Of a DNA stretch of 64,000 nt, positions 22,690 to 34,335 are shown piece by piece. The DNA is from Chara braunii (lineage: Eukaryota > Streptophyta > Charophyceae > Charales > Characeae): NCBI GenBank assembly GCA_003427395.1, contig BFEA01000059.1, forward strand, positions 3,992,650-4,056,649. The letters run 5' to 3'. Every line of letters starts with the position of its first letter. Within the stretch, counting starts at the first letter, position 1. Under the pieces are notes generated by a model. That model was not told where the DNA came from and made no database searches. It saw only the letters and a list, made by a program, of their open reading frames with translations. The translations under genes and the position numbers were made by a program.

Positions 22690-24190
22690 AATAAAAATAC
22701 ACTTCGGTGCTTAAGTGATATATTTTATAGTAATTTATAAACTTATGTATCGAAGTACATTCTGTGTTTCGATATCGGATTGAACTTTATAATTACTGTG
22801 TTGTCCATTTAAAAATTCATACACCGAAATACATTTAGTGTTTAGGTACCGAATTGCACTTCGGGTTTTTTGATGTTTACTTTGTAAGTTTAAATATGTA
22901 TATCCTGAAGTAACTTCGATGTTAGGTACTGAATTGCACTTCGTGATTTTCAATATTTACTTTGTCAATTTATAGATGAGAAAACTACGGCGCAGTCAGG
23001 GTTTGAGTTTGTAATTGCATTTGAGGCAAAAGGGCCGGTAATGATGAATGTATATGACCTACGTTTCGGGTCCGGTGGGGTCGCATGGAGGTGTGTTGTA
23101 TTCGCGGGATTGCCTGAAGTGCAATTACAAACCGTTTTCGTGACTGCCTCGAAGTTACCCCTTTATAAATTTATATACCAAAGTACATTCGGTGTTTCGG
23201 TACGGAATTACAATTTAAGAATTTCAATGTCTATTTAGTATATTTTCTATTAATTTAAATATTTGTATCCCGAAGTATATTCGGTGCTTCGGTGTCGAAT
23301 TGCACTTCGGGATTTTCAGTGTCTACTCTGTCAGTTTATAAATTTATACATTGCAGTACATTCGATGTTTCGGTATCGAATTATACTTCAGGATTTTCGG
23401 TGCTTACTTAGTATATTTTCTATAAATTTAAATATTTATATACTGAAGTACATTCGGTGTTTTGGTAATGAGTAACACTTAAGGATTTTCAGTGTTTCGG
23501 TACCGAATTGCACCTCGGGATTGATATACCGAAGTGCATTCAGTGTTTCGGTACCGAATTGCACCTCGGGATTTTCAGTGTTTACTTAGCATATTTTCTA
23601 TCAATTAGAGATTGATATACCGAAGTACATTCACTGTTTCGGTATCAAAATGCACTTCATGATTTTTTGTATTTACTTTATCAGTTTATAAATTTATATA
23701 TCGAAGTACATTCCGTGTTTCGGTACCAAATTACACTTCAGGATTTTTAGCGTTTACTTAGTATATTTTCTATCAATTTAAATCTTTATATCCCAAAGTA
23801 CATTTAGTGTTTTGGTACCGAATTACTCTTCAGGATTTTCAGTCTTTTCTCTGTCAATTTAAATATTTATATCCCGAAGTGCATTCGATGTTTCGGTACC
23901 GAATTACAATTTCGGGATTTTCGGTGTTCACTTTGTCAGTTTAAAGATTTATATCCCGAAGTACATTTGGTGTTTCGGTATCGAATTACACTTTGGGATT
24001 TTTCGGTATTTACTCGTATATTTTCTATCAACTTGAGATTTATATCCCGAAGTATATTTGGTGTTTTAGTACCAAATTAGACTTCGAGATTTTTGTCGTT
24101 ACATTTATCAATTTATAGATCTTTATTTCAAAGTATATTCGGTATTCCGATATCAAATTACATTTCGGGATTTTCAGTGTTAATTTAGTC
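22690..24190 (+). repeat. Satellite-like array A, ~88 bp units
   Basis: About 15 degenerate units. Each contains a version of CCCGAAGTACATTCGGTGTT, then CGGTACCGAATTGCACTTCG and a 'ttttcagtgtttacttagta' spacer. The palindromic CGGTACCG centre and the flanking CGAAGTGCA/TGCACTTCG let every unit form a hairpin. The array is interrupted at about 22975-23160. The reverse complement of array B (25690-27060) is the same family. Confidence 0.9.
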
Positions 24191-24856
24191 GTTTTGAAAT
24201 AATTGAGCAAAAAAATTAACAATATGATATTTTAAGGATTATAGAAAACGAAATTGATGAAGCTAACAAACAAACAAAAGAGAGGGGAAATTAATTAAAA
24301 TTTCAAAGAAGGGGGGGAATCAAAATATAAGAGGGGGGGAATTAATTAATTCCCACATGTGTTTTGATGGTCGCGTTAAAAAACACGCAAAAACAACAAA
24401 GCACAAAGATAAAAAAAAACTAGCACCAGATGTGACATTGTTCATTGTAGAAATAAAAATTATTAATTGGGTAAGGGAAGATAATAAGGAGTGAGAGTTA
24501 TCATGATTTTGTCACAAAGTAGGCACACATTAAGATTGTACGCATGCTCATAATGCGTTGTTTCGTTATTGTCATAGCCTAGGTGTTTTTAATACTTAGG
24601 TGTCATTCTGAAAACACGAGTTTTTTTTGAAGTAAAAAAATGGACAAGTGCAAAAAATGATACCATGGAGGCATCGAGAGTGTAAAAACTGCAATGGATT
24701 ATTAAGTGACACTGGATCCGGATTCTAGCAAATGGTATTGGTACAGGAGGATGTTCGTATCACCCCCATTAGTGGATCGACACAGGGTTAAAAAATAAAA
24801 ATAAAAAAATTGCACTTCGGGGTTTTCAACTGTGTGAGGATCTTATATGATTTCTC
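24190..24856. other. AT-rich DNA, no gene recognised
   Basis: No coding signal. A stray fragment of the satellite ('ttgcacttcgg') sits at 24810-24820. Confidence 0.5.
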
Positions 24857-24880
24857 AGAGAGAGAGAGAGGGAGAGAGGG

Positions 24881-24946
<66 letters not shown>
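24857..24946. repeat. GA run followed by 66 bp poly-A
   Basis: GAGAGA at 24857-24880 is followed by 66 uninterrupted A residues (24881-24946). This could be a retroposon tail or assembly-expanded homopolymer. Confidence 0.9.
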
Positions 24947-24948
<2 letters not shown>

Positions 24949-24949
24949 A

Positions 24950-25690
24950 ACCACCATCAAACACGCATGCCCGAACTTTTTCTTGTCATGAGTGACCAAT
25001 GCTAGTCTGTGCTTCTTACTTGTGTTTTTTGACACCTTGCAAAAAGTGCGAATAAATATAAACACATGAACACAGACCATCAACAAACGCTCATTATAAG
25101 AAAAACATGACCAAACAAAGACACTCATGATGATAAGAACATGGGTAAACACATGTGCAATAATCCGAGTTTCAATCAACGATCAAACTCGGACATATTT
25201 AAAGAACATCAAGACGAGAGTTCATACTTGAGAAACCAAAGCAGGGATACAATGAAGAACTGACACCAAATTATTATTATTATACAAAGAAATCGTTCAT
25301 GTTCCCAGCGGACTCTGCCGCACACTCTCACTGCAACACCGTAAAGATGGATACCGACTATGACTCCTTTTTCTCTCACTTTTCCTGATCTCTCAACTTT
25401 TTAAACCTCTCATCCTCTTTGATTTTTATTGCTCTGCCTTACAATCTCTTCTAACACATGATCATAATCAGTAGCAATACTTAAAGTGTCTGGTTTATTG
25501 CTCTTCTACATACACAATAACAACTTTGAACCATCAATCACAAGGAGACATGGGTACCCCGACTGGTAGCCTAGAAAGATACTATTAATACAGAAATAAC
25601 ATTCAAATTACAAGTTACTTTTTTTTTTTTTTTAATTATACAAAAGCCATAATAAGAGTGGTGAATACGAATGTGCAAGGTGGGAGGAAG
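24950..25690. other. AT-rich DNA, no gene recognised
   Basis: Spacer between poly-A and satellite array B. The minus-strand ORF 24826-25179 runs into the homopolymer and is not supported. Confidence 0.5.
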
Positions 25691-27060
25691 TAGGTGAATA
25701 TGGGTAGTGCTTAAAATCCCGAAGTGCCTTTTCAATACAGAAACACAAAAACCGCTTCAAGATAGTTCCAAAAACGATTAAGTAAAATATTGAAATCCCG
25801 AAGTGCATTTTTGGTACCGAAACACCAAAACCACTTCATGACATAACCTATCAAAATGTCGAAGTAAAACAGTGAAATTCCGAATACCAAAACCACTTTA
25901 TGATATAACCTTCAAAAAAACTTAAGTAAAACATCGAATTCTCGAAGTGCATTTTCGGTACAAAAACACTGAAACCGCTTCGGGATATAAACTCTCAAAA
26001 TTCCTAAGTAAAACACTAAAATCCCGAAGTGCGTTTTCCGTACAAAAACATCGAAACCACTTTGGGATATAACCTCTTTAAATTCCTACATAAAACACGA
26101 AAATTCTTAAGTGCGTTTTCAGTAGCAAAATGTCGAAATCACTTCTGGATATAACTTACAAAATGACCAAGTAAAACACTGAAATCCCGATATGCGTTTT
26201 CGGTATCGAAACCACTTCGGGATATAACTGTCAAAAATGATAAATCGAAATGTTGAAATCCATAATTGCATTTTCAGTATAAAAATATCAAAAACGCTTC
26301 TAGATATAACCTCTCAAAATTCGTAAATAAAATACTGAATTCCCGAAGCGTGTTTTCAGTATCGAAACACCGAAACCACTTCGGGATATAACGTCCAAAA
26401 ATCTCAAGTAAAACACTGAAATTCCGAAGTGCATTTTTTGTACTGAAACATAAAAACCACTTCGGGATATAACCTCACAAAACACAAAATGCCTTAGTAA
26501 AAACTGAAATCCCGAAGTGTGTTTTCGGTACCGAAATACCAAAACCACTTTGGGATACAACGTCCCAAAATGCCTTCAATAAAATACTGAAATCCCAAAG
26601 TGCATTTTCAGTACTGAAACACAAAAACCACTTAAGGATATAACCTCTCAAAATGCCTAAGTAAAACACCGAAATCTCGATGTGCATTTTTGGTACCAAA
26701 ACACCGAAACTACGTCGGGATATAATCTCTAAAAATGACTCAATAAAACATCAAAATCCTCAAATGCATTTTTGGTATCGAAGGACAGAAACCACTTCGG
26801 GATATAACCTCTAAAAATGCCGAAGTAAAACATCGAAATCCCAACGTGGGTTTTCAGTACTAAAATACCGAACCACGTCGGGATTTAACCTTTAAAAATC
26901 CCTACCTAAAACACTGAAATCCAGAAGTGCATTTTCAGTACCAAAGGACCGAAACCACTTCAAGATATATCTTTCAGTACCGAAACAATGAAACCACTTC
27001 AGGATATAACCTCCGAAAATGCCTTCAAAAACCACCTTTTGATGTTTACAAAACCCGAAG
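25690..27060 (-). repeat. Satellite-like array B, ~82 bp units, inverted relative to array A
   Basis: About 16 units. They contain AAATCCCGAAGTGCATTTTC, then GGTACCGAAACACC, 'aaccacttcgggatataacc' and 'aagtaaaacactg'. Reverse-complemented it aligns with array A, so the two arrays face each other across ~1.5 kb. Confidence 0.9.
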
Positions 27061-27496
27061 TCATAAATATATATTTTCTCTTCGATAAACTCAAATACCG
27101 ATTTCGATAATCTGTTTTAGCGAATTCAGTAATCTTTCATTCACAAGTTTCGCTGCTTCGTTCAGTGAATTTTCCGGGGTCTATTGACCATAAGTGGAAA
27201 TAACAACAATAAAGAAGGGTCAAGATCAGGAGAGGGGGTGAGCATGAAAGCCGAAGGAAGAAGAATGTTAATATGAAGAGGGGGAAAAAAACATATGCAT
27301 TGAGGAGGATGCAGAAAAAAAAAATCATGCAAAAATGATAGTGGAGGTCTACGAGTGAGAAAAAAGTGTTGAGAAGAGGATGAAATGACGTGATGCAAAA
27401 AAATGAGAAGGAGAAGAGGGGAGGAGGAACAAACATAGGAAGTAAACACCTTTGTTATTAAATGTTCCCTGCAATATTAGTGACGATCATTTTTTT
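27061..27496. other. Purine-rich spacer, no gene recognised
   Basis: The plus strand is G/A-rich at 27180-27440. The minus-strand ORFs here are Phe/Ser/Leu-rich by composition. Confidence 0.4.
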
Positions 27497-27705
27497 TCAG
27501 ACAACACATACACTCGTTGTGATGACCAAAGTGTTTACAAATGTTGAACAGAAGAAATGCTTACTTTCTCAATGGATTGGTACTGAGATTATTGCAAGTA
27601 GTCAAAGAGGATTAAATCAACGACCTCATGAATGTTACTTGCTTGACTAACCAACTGAGTAAATTACTTACCCAACTGTTGTCGGTCGTATCGAAATATG
27701 CTCAT
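27497..27705 (-). mobile_element. tRNA-derived SINE-like element, family A copy 3
   Basis: The minus strand gives 'ttactcagttggttag', an A-box-like start, then 'cattcatgaggtcgttga', like a tRNA-Met anticodon arm and variable loop. The B box is degraded (TTGATTTAATCC). It is the best preserved head of this family in the window. Confidence 0.55.
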
Positions 27706-27709
27706 CTTT

Positions 27710-29280
27710 CCTTATTTCTTATTTTCATTACTGTTGTTCTTATCGTTATCATTATTATTATTTTATTATTATTTATCTCATAGACTGAAGTATCTAAGCA
27801 GTACGTATTTGTGTGGGACAACTAAACACTAAGTCAAGAGGGAGATGTGCAAAAATTATTGTCGAAAGAGAAAACCAGACACACAAAGAGAACGTGGTTG
27901 CTATGACTTTTGTCGTCATCAAAACTAAAATGAAAGTGTTGTTGTCCGGGACTATTAATACTAATAAATCTTAGAAGTTGCTACTTAAATCAAGCATAAT
28001 TTAAAAACACATGTCCGCAAGTGTTTTCTTTTGTAATATTTACCATTACTATAAATTATCATCGTAGGTTGTCAATCTAAATTAATAATTGCAAGGCCCC
28101 TCCCAATTAATCAAAGAAACATAACAAAATAAAAAACTAAAAAAACAAATGGTCAAAACGAGAAAGTAAAGTGGATTTTTTTTTTTTTTTTTTTTATGCC
28201 AATGCAAAAAAAATGCTAAGAATGAAAAAATAATACCCTATTTCAACATACATGTCCTTAGTACATTTAATTTGAATTTCAAATCCTCGTTTAACCACGT
28301 TGGATTAGAAAAACTGTTTGTACATCCCTTCTTAAGTTCTTATTGATATTTTTATATTATTATTATTATTATTATGTCGCAAAAAAATATAATTGAACAA
28401 ACAAAAACATACATGGTGAATATAATTAAAACTACTGGAAGGATGAAGTGGAGAGAGCGAAAAGTGGTAGAGAGTTCAAAAGAGAGGGTAAGAAAGAAAG
28501 CGATGGCGGAACTTAAAGGAGAATAGAAAAAGGAAGGGTGAGGAGGAAAAAAACGAAAAGAAAAAGAGGGGGTGTCATTGACTCATTTACAGTATGCAAC
28601 CTTTTTATCTTTGATCTTATATGACATTGCTATGGTATATTATTATTATTATTATTATTATTAATATTATTATATGTTAGGTGAAAAGTCAAAAAGATAG
28701 AAAAGTGTGCGGCAATAGAGAGGAGAAAGTCATCATTAGTTTGTGATAATGCCTACCTCTTTCATCCTCCTCCCTTTATCTAATTCTCGCACATATCAAA
28801 ATTTTTAAATTTAATATCTTTTTATTTGAAATCTTTGAGATAGATGCTAGCTCTGAGGAACTTTCAATCCCATCCCAACACTTGCTTAGATCAAGCATAT
28901 CCGAGTAACAGGGTGATAGTAAGAGTTCTGTCAGAGTTCAAGAGGACTTTGGAGACATGGAATGAAAGGTATGCGCAACCGACCTCATTTGATGCACAAA
29001 AGGTCCCAAGTACAGAGCGATTCCGGGAGCTATGCCGAAGTTCAGAAGAAACTCTGGAGGTAGGGAACCATGAGGTGAGTGTGGTTTGTCCGTTTTCCAT
29101 ATGCCCCAACAGACTACGACCTTCTATCAAATAGCATGTATGCTTGAGTGATATATGATTTCGTATTTTCTTCAGAATTAAGGTTGTAAGGAAGAAAACA
29201 AATATATGTGTGAAGTAAAAACCTTACCTGAAACCAAAAGGAACTTACGTGAACCGAGAAGGAACATGGTTGTCTGGTAA
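27710..29280. other. AT-rich DNA with (ATT)n microsatellites
   Basis: (ATT/TTA)n at about 27742-27772, 28352-28374 and 28639-28672. An ORF at 28844-29134 (96 codons) sits in slightly less AT-rich DNA. It has an internal near-repeat ('gttcaagaggactttggaga' / 'gttcagaagaaactctggag') but no recognisable family. Confidence 0.4.
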
Positions 29281-29289
29281 TGAACAAAG

Positions 29290-31300
29290 TAGTAGGACGG
29301 AGGCTCTAGTGTAGGTCGTTATGTTTCTTGCTTGCATATTTATTGTTCAGTTAGAGATAAATAGTGAGATGCTCAAGTGAGAGTTATCCAATTATTTGTT
29401 CACATAAGTGTTGTTTTGTAAGATAATTTGTCAAATATCACACCTATAATAGGGGACTCCGGTGAGGGTTGTCCTATTACTTGTTTGACTTTAGTTTGAT
29501 CTGCCTTAAGAGATAGTAGAATACTCCAGTGCGAGTTACTCTACTACTTTCTTGAAACTATAAAGATTAAAAATTAAAAAGTGGTGTTGTACCCCAGTGT
29601 GAGTTACTCCACTACTTGTTTGAACCTATGTGGATTGTTATTTGGAAAGTGGTGGAATACTTCAGTGCAAGTTCTTTTACTACTTATGTGATTTATGTCA
29701 TGTACATTACATAGTTGTTGACAATAAGGATGAGGACTCCGGTTATCATATGCCACTTATCTATGTGACATTCGTTTGTATGAAAAATATATGTACTAAC
29801 TTACAGAGCTCCATATTCACGTTCGGAGACGAACACGAACAAGCGTCAAAAACCTTCCAAACACAAACATTTTTTTTTTTAAGGTCTCACAAAAAATTGA
29901 AAAACTTTATATGTAATGCAAAACATCAATACAAGCAAGTTTTACCTAGGATTCATGTCCAAATTCTTGGCCAAACATGGGTTAAAAATAGAAAACCAAT
30001 TTTATTTTATTTTGTTTTTATGAAAATAATATATGTTCGTTCAAACATGTTCGCGAGTTTTCACGTGAACGTGGAGGAGCACGAACACGTTCACCATGCT
30101 ACACATGTACTAACTATCTTATGGTGGACAAATAGTGGGATAACTCCAGTGTAAGTTATTTTACTATTCGCTTGTATGACATATGAGTAATAGGAGACTC
30201 TAGTGTGGGTCGTCGCAATACTTGTTTGACCCTTAGATGATTAACATTTGAAATGGTGGATCAAACACATGTGATTGGAAAGTAGAGAGATACTCGAGTG
30301 CGAGTTATCTTTCGACTTGCTTGCATATGTCTAACATATATACAAATATAAGAAGTCTGATCGATTACTGACTACGTACAAATAATTTATCTAAACACTG
30401 AACGAGTAGTCGCATACTTTAGTGAGGGTCATTATAGTACTTATTTAAAAATTAGACGATGTGTTATTCAAAGCTACAGTTGGGGGCTCCGGTGAGGGTC
30501 ATCCTATTAGTAGCTTGAATCTAAACTAACTAGTGTAGGATGAATAGTATGATACCCCAGTGTGAGTCATCCTCCTCTTTGTTTTATAACTGTTTACTTA
30601 TCCTCAACTTATTTAATAATAAAAAAAAGGTAGAAGGATACTCTAATGAGGATCATTCTATTACTTGTTGGGCGACAAGAAGAACTTGGGGGCTCTTGTG
30701 AGGGTCATCTTATTACTTACGTGAAGTTTATACTACTTATTACCAAAAAAATGGTATGAGGCTCTAGTGAGAGTCACTTGTTTGAGTCCAAATTAATTTG
30801 TGTTTGAAAAATAATAGGGTGTTACAGTGTGAGTTATTCTACTATTTGTTTTCTATCTACTAATATGAATTGAAATCGTTTAACTTTGAAAAGGCAGTAG
30901 GTTACTACAGTGTGATTCATCCTATTACACGTTTAAAGTCATAATGCGCATTATCTAAGGAGTCGTAAGAGGCTTCAGTGAGGGTTATCGTATTACTAAC
31001 TTGAATTTTATACAAATCTAAAGAGTAAAGAAATGTGAATTGTCTGCTGAATGATAAAACAAACGTAGGGTATCCTACTGAGAACCATTCTACTATTTGT
31101 TTCAGCTGGGTAGTAAAATACTCCAGTGTGAGTTATCATGTTACTTGTATGAATTATTTATGTGCGTAACTATTTATCGTTCGTTGACATGTACGATTAA
31201 TGAAATTGAAATGGTGATTGAATACTCCAGTTTGAGTTACCTTGCTACGTGTTTGAATATAGATTCTCTGAAATTGATCACTAGTGAGAGGTTATCTAGT
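29290..31300 (+). repeat. Degenerate tandem array, ~65-75 bp units
   Basis: About 22 units share a core like 'actccagtgtgagttatcct', then 'actacttgtttga'. Spacing varies from 45 to 100 bp. The array is split by an inserted DNA element at 29802-30104 and ends close to the artefactual adapter junction at 31325. I do not recognise the family. Confidence 0.85.
29791..30115. mobile_element. Non-autonomous DNA element with 11 bp target-site duplication (copy 2)
   Basis: ATGTACTAACT occurs at 29791-29801 and 30105-30115. The 303 bp between them includes 'cgaacaagcgtcaaaaac', matching 'cgaacgagcgtcaaaact' in the element at 21894-22252, and the shared core (29908-29970). Its ends carry inverted GAACGTGTTCG-type sequence. 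It is inserted in the tandem array and so is younger than it. Confidence 0.8.
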
Positions 31301-31324
31301 GAATCGATCCCTTTTGTGTGTATC

Positions 31325-31393
31325 CTGTCTCTTATACACATCTAGATGTGTATAAGAGACAGGTTCGAACCTACGTAGACTGTGATCGCTCGA
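31325..31393. other. Sequencing-library junction adapter and chimeric repeat fragment (artefact)
   Basis: 31325-31343 is CTGTCTCTTATACACATCT and 31344-31362 is its exact reverse complement. Together they form the 38 bp Tn5 mosaic-end junction left by Nextera mate-pair circularisation. The following 31 bases (31363-31393) match the THADA-upstream repeat at 7734-7770. A gap follows. This is a chimeric read end, not genome structure. Confidence 0.97.
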
Positions 31394-31453
31394 NNNNNNN
31401 NNNNNNNNNNNNNNNNNNNNNNNNNNNNNNNNNNNNNNNNNNNNNNNNNNNNN

Positions 31454-31485
<32 letters not shown>
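31394..31485. other. Assembly gap (60 N) plus 32 bp poly-A
   Basis: N at 31394-31453, then A at 31454-31485. Any ORF crossing this point is meaningless. Confidence 0.98.
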
Positions 31486-31487
<2 letters not shown>

Positions 31488-32730
31488 GTTTTAGTTTGAG
31501 TAACTTCACATGTCATCAAAGAAAACTAGAGAAAGATCAAAGTTGCAGGAGAAAATATTGAGAAAGAAGAACCGCCGCATACTAGACTGAATTCACTTGT
31601 GGACTCTGAAAATTGTTTGACTAGGGATTCAGGTTATTCGTAGCCACATAAACACCAAGGGGTGTATTTAATCCAATAAGATAAGATGTGAGGATTGAAA
31701 GTGAAAGAAGTTATAATTTTTCTATAACAACTTAGGACATAGACGTATGTCTCCTCAGGGAAAAATAAAAGGGACAAATGATATAGACGAGTTACGAAAT
31801 AGAACTAGGAGTGAAGTTTTTGAATGACATTCCTGAAGCTTACGATCTTAATGTGAGAACTCGATCATCAGAAACAGTAAGTGAAAAATCAAGTGGGAAT
31901 ATTCAATTTTTGTCAACCAATGTATGTGAAGGTCCATATGGGTTGAACTACTATATTTAAAGGAAAGGATCTACAGAAAATGATTCAATTATTTGTTCGA
32001 TAACAGATCATTTTTTACCGATTCAACGGTTTTCCTTTGACTTGATACCAACACCTAGAAACAAACCCTGTAGTAAGTAAAATCGTTCTCTTTGTTTTAA
32101 TACCTGAATAGTATTAGTCGCTTTCAAAGGTCTTTGAAATAAAGTGAGGGGGATGGGTTCGACAAGTCTTAGAAACGAAGGAGTTGCTAGACATTGTTTG
32201 GGGGAGCGAGGGACAAGTTAATAGTGTGGATTGAAAGTAGACGTCGTTAGTGCATGACATATGAACTGTCCTTGCACGTTTTGTGCAGGTCTATCGTTTG
32301 CGTGTGTTAGTTTGAATTGAATCTGACTGCTTGAAGAAACTCGAACGCACCGCATTTGTGAAAGTGATAAGTGTTTCACTGATAATACCTCATACTTAAT
32401 ACTGTATGATAAACCTTTGTTTTATTTTCACTAAAGTTGTAAGTTTCCGAGTAGGATATTCCTAATAGAATGGTGGTACAATCATGAGAGTTTTTTCCTT
32501 AAGTTTCAATCTTTGAAATATAATCATTATATGTGTATTGAGTAGAAATGGTTTATATAGCATGTATGACATAAGGGCTAAGTGCATATAGATTAAAATG
32601 ATGTATGCGTGAAAGTTCGTCAGTCAAGTCGATCTGAATTGTAAGTAAGTGAGGGACATCAGTGTCCCGATGCCCGACACATATACGGGTAAGTCTGAAG
32701 CGTTCAACTGTACGTATGCCTACGCTATGA
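31486..32730. other. AT-rich DNA, no gene recognised
   Basis: No ORF with a recognisable family and no clear tandem structure. Confidence 0.4.
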
Positions 32731-32734
32731 CGAT

Positions 32735-32890
32735 CGAGCAAACACCCTCGACTGACTTACCTCTTCGATTGCAAGTAAAACTTTTCGCACCTGAGTCAGT
32801 AGCTTAGTGGGGATACGCCTACCTAAGGGTGGTAACATCCCCTCAGGTAGAGGTGAGTTATACCTCGTGGAACTTTGTCCTATCACAAGG
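32735..32890 (+). repeat. Dispersed repeat, inverted copy at 40665-40806
   Basis: It contains 'gagcaaacaccctcg', 'ctaagggtggt' and 'gcctacc'-type segments in the same order as the reverse complement of 40665-40806. Immediately downstream is the LINE-like remnant, so it may be part of the same larger retroelement. Confidence 0.75.
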
Positions 32891-32989
32891 AGCCATGTGA
32901 GGTATAGGTGGCGCGCACCATCGGAGTGGTATCTCCACTGACTCAACTTGAAACCTTACTCCTGCATGACACGACCGTGAGGTCCAACA

Positions 32990-33766
32990 CTTGTCGCAGG
33001 GTGTGGGACCGCCGCGTCCGACAACGTCCAACTACAGGACAAGTAACCAGGCAAATATTAGCCCAAAGACGAGAGATTCATGATAAAAGTATTCTAACCA
33101 AGGCTGTAAATAAGTGAGAGACCTAATTACCCCACTAAGACCTTTCCAATACGGAAGAGATGCAGTCTTTGTGGCAGTAACTCACAAATATCCTTTCACA
33201 TTATTACTTGGCTCCAATCCCATCAGGCGGTCCTAGTGGCAAGATGGTTATGGAACAGAGGCATGTTGGTTAACGAAACTCATGACAAATGTAGCTGGAT
33301 ATTCAAGATAATGCACCACCGATGGTGGGCATGCGAGAAGTCAAGGAAATCAAGGGACCAATGGTTCACCTACTGGAAATACTGGATCGGCAAAAAAAAA
33401 TTGATAGGTTAACACTTTGTCATTTTTGGCATGATTCCGGAGGACCTGTTGGGACAAAGAGAGAGGGGCTATGCGGCCCAGGTGTATAGGGCGATAATGC
33501 TCTGGGTAATCTGGGTCGATCATAATGGCCTGATTCGAAGATCCAAAAAGCGGGCACTGCCAGAGACCAAAGCAGAAAAATTATCCAAAAGGTTTATAGA
33601 GAACGAGATTCAAGCAGACTGGCGAAAGAAGGCGAAGAAAAATAAAAGCAGATCTAGGTTATGTTCAACTTGGTTCCGGAAGACCTCGAGGAAAAACTAT
33701 GTAGTAGTACAAAGGACAAGCGAAGGAAGGTTAAATATCCTCACAGTGGTGGGAGAGGTAAGGTAG
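32990..33766 (+). mobile_element. Retroelement remnant (LINE-like), copy 3 with tail ORF
   Basis: 32990-33300 matches 11060-11470 (for example 'ggctccaatcccatcaggcg'). Downstream, the ORF at 33431-33766 (111 codons) reads VYRAIMLWVIWVDHNGLIRR, like the 'W-x-x-W-x-x-R/H-N' tail after the reverse transcriptase of plant LINEs. Stops and shifts show it is dead. The family assignment is tentative. Confidence 0.55.
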
Positions 33767-34279
33767 TAGAGGAGGTAGCAGGGGAGGTAGCAAGGGAGGT
33801 AGTCACGGTAGGTAGATAGTTTTCAAACCATGCGTTTTTTTAGAGTAGGAGATCAACTAGGGATGGAGGGTAGTAGGGTGTCAGGTTTATGTGGAACCCA
33901 TGGTCTTAGTTGGTCAATATCGGTCGGTGTAGGCATGTGTATTGATTAGCTAGGATAACATTAAAGAAGAGTATGATCAATACATCAGGGTTGGTAGTAG
34001 ATAGGATATTTAGGTAGCGATTGTTGTAGTTCGTTTGTAGATAAAGCTTGTCTGTTTTAGAAATTGCGTATGTACGGATCTTGTGTTTGATGGGTGTTGG
34101 CCGCTAAGCAAAGCTTAGTAATGCTCTTAATACCCAGGTAAGATCTCCGACCTCAATTTGAAATGATATGATAAATGTTTATTTTTCCTAATATATATAA
34201 TATATATATTACTATTTAAAATAACTTGCTGTATAGAATATAAAATTGTTGTATTATACTCATGTGCTTCGAGTTAAGT
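33767..34279. other. AT-rich DNA, no gene recognised
   Basis: It starts with a short GGTAG-rich direct repeat (33755-33805). A TATATA run lies at 34191-34210. Confidence 0.4.
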
Positions 34280-34335
34280 TCAAAGCTAGGTTTGTATTTT
34301 AACAGTCGAGTATTGTACCAATTGAGCTAAGGTAG
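34280..34335 (-). repeat. tRNA-derived sequence (A box intact)
   Basis: The minus strand carries TTAGCTCAATTGGTA, an excellent A box, then CGACTGTTAAAATACAA. The B box is degraded (GCTTTGAACTT). It is homologous to the copy at 9508-9590. Confidence 0.55.

Noticed and set aside
22690-27060. CRISPR-like spaced repeats
   Set aside because: Units are ~85 bp, diverged and contiguous without unique spacers, in eukaryote-type DNA; they are satellites.
31292-31519. Minus-strand ORF spanning adapter, gap and poly-A
   Set aside because: It translates library adapter, Ns and a homopolymer, so it is an artefact.
33431-33766. Independent host gene
   Set aside because: It is linked to a segment repeated at 11060-11470 and looks like the tail of a dead retroelement.
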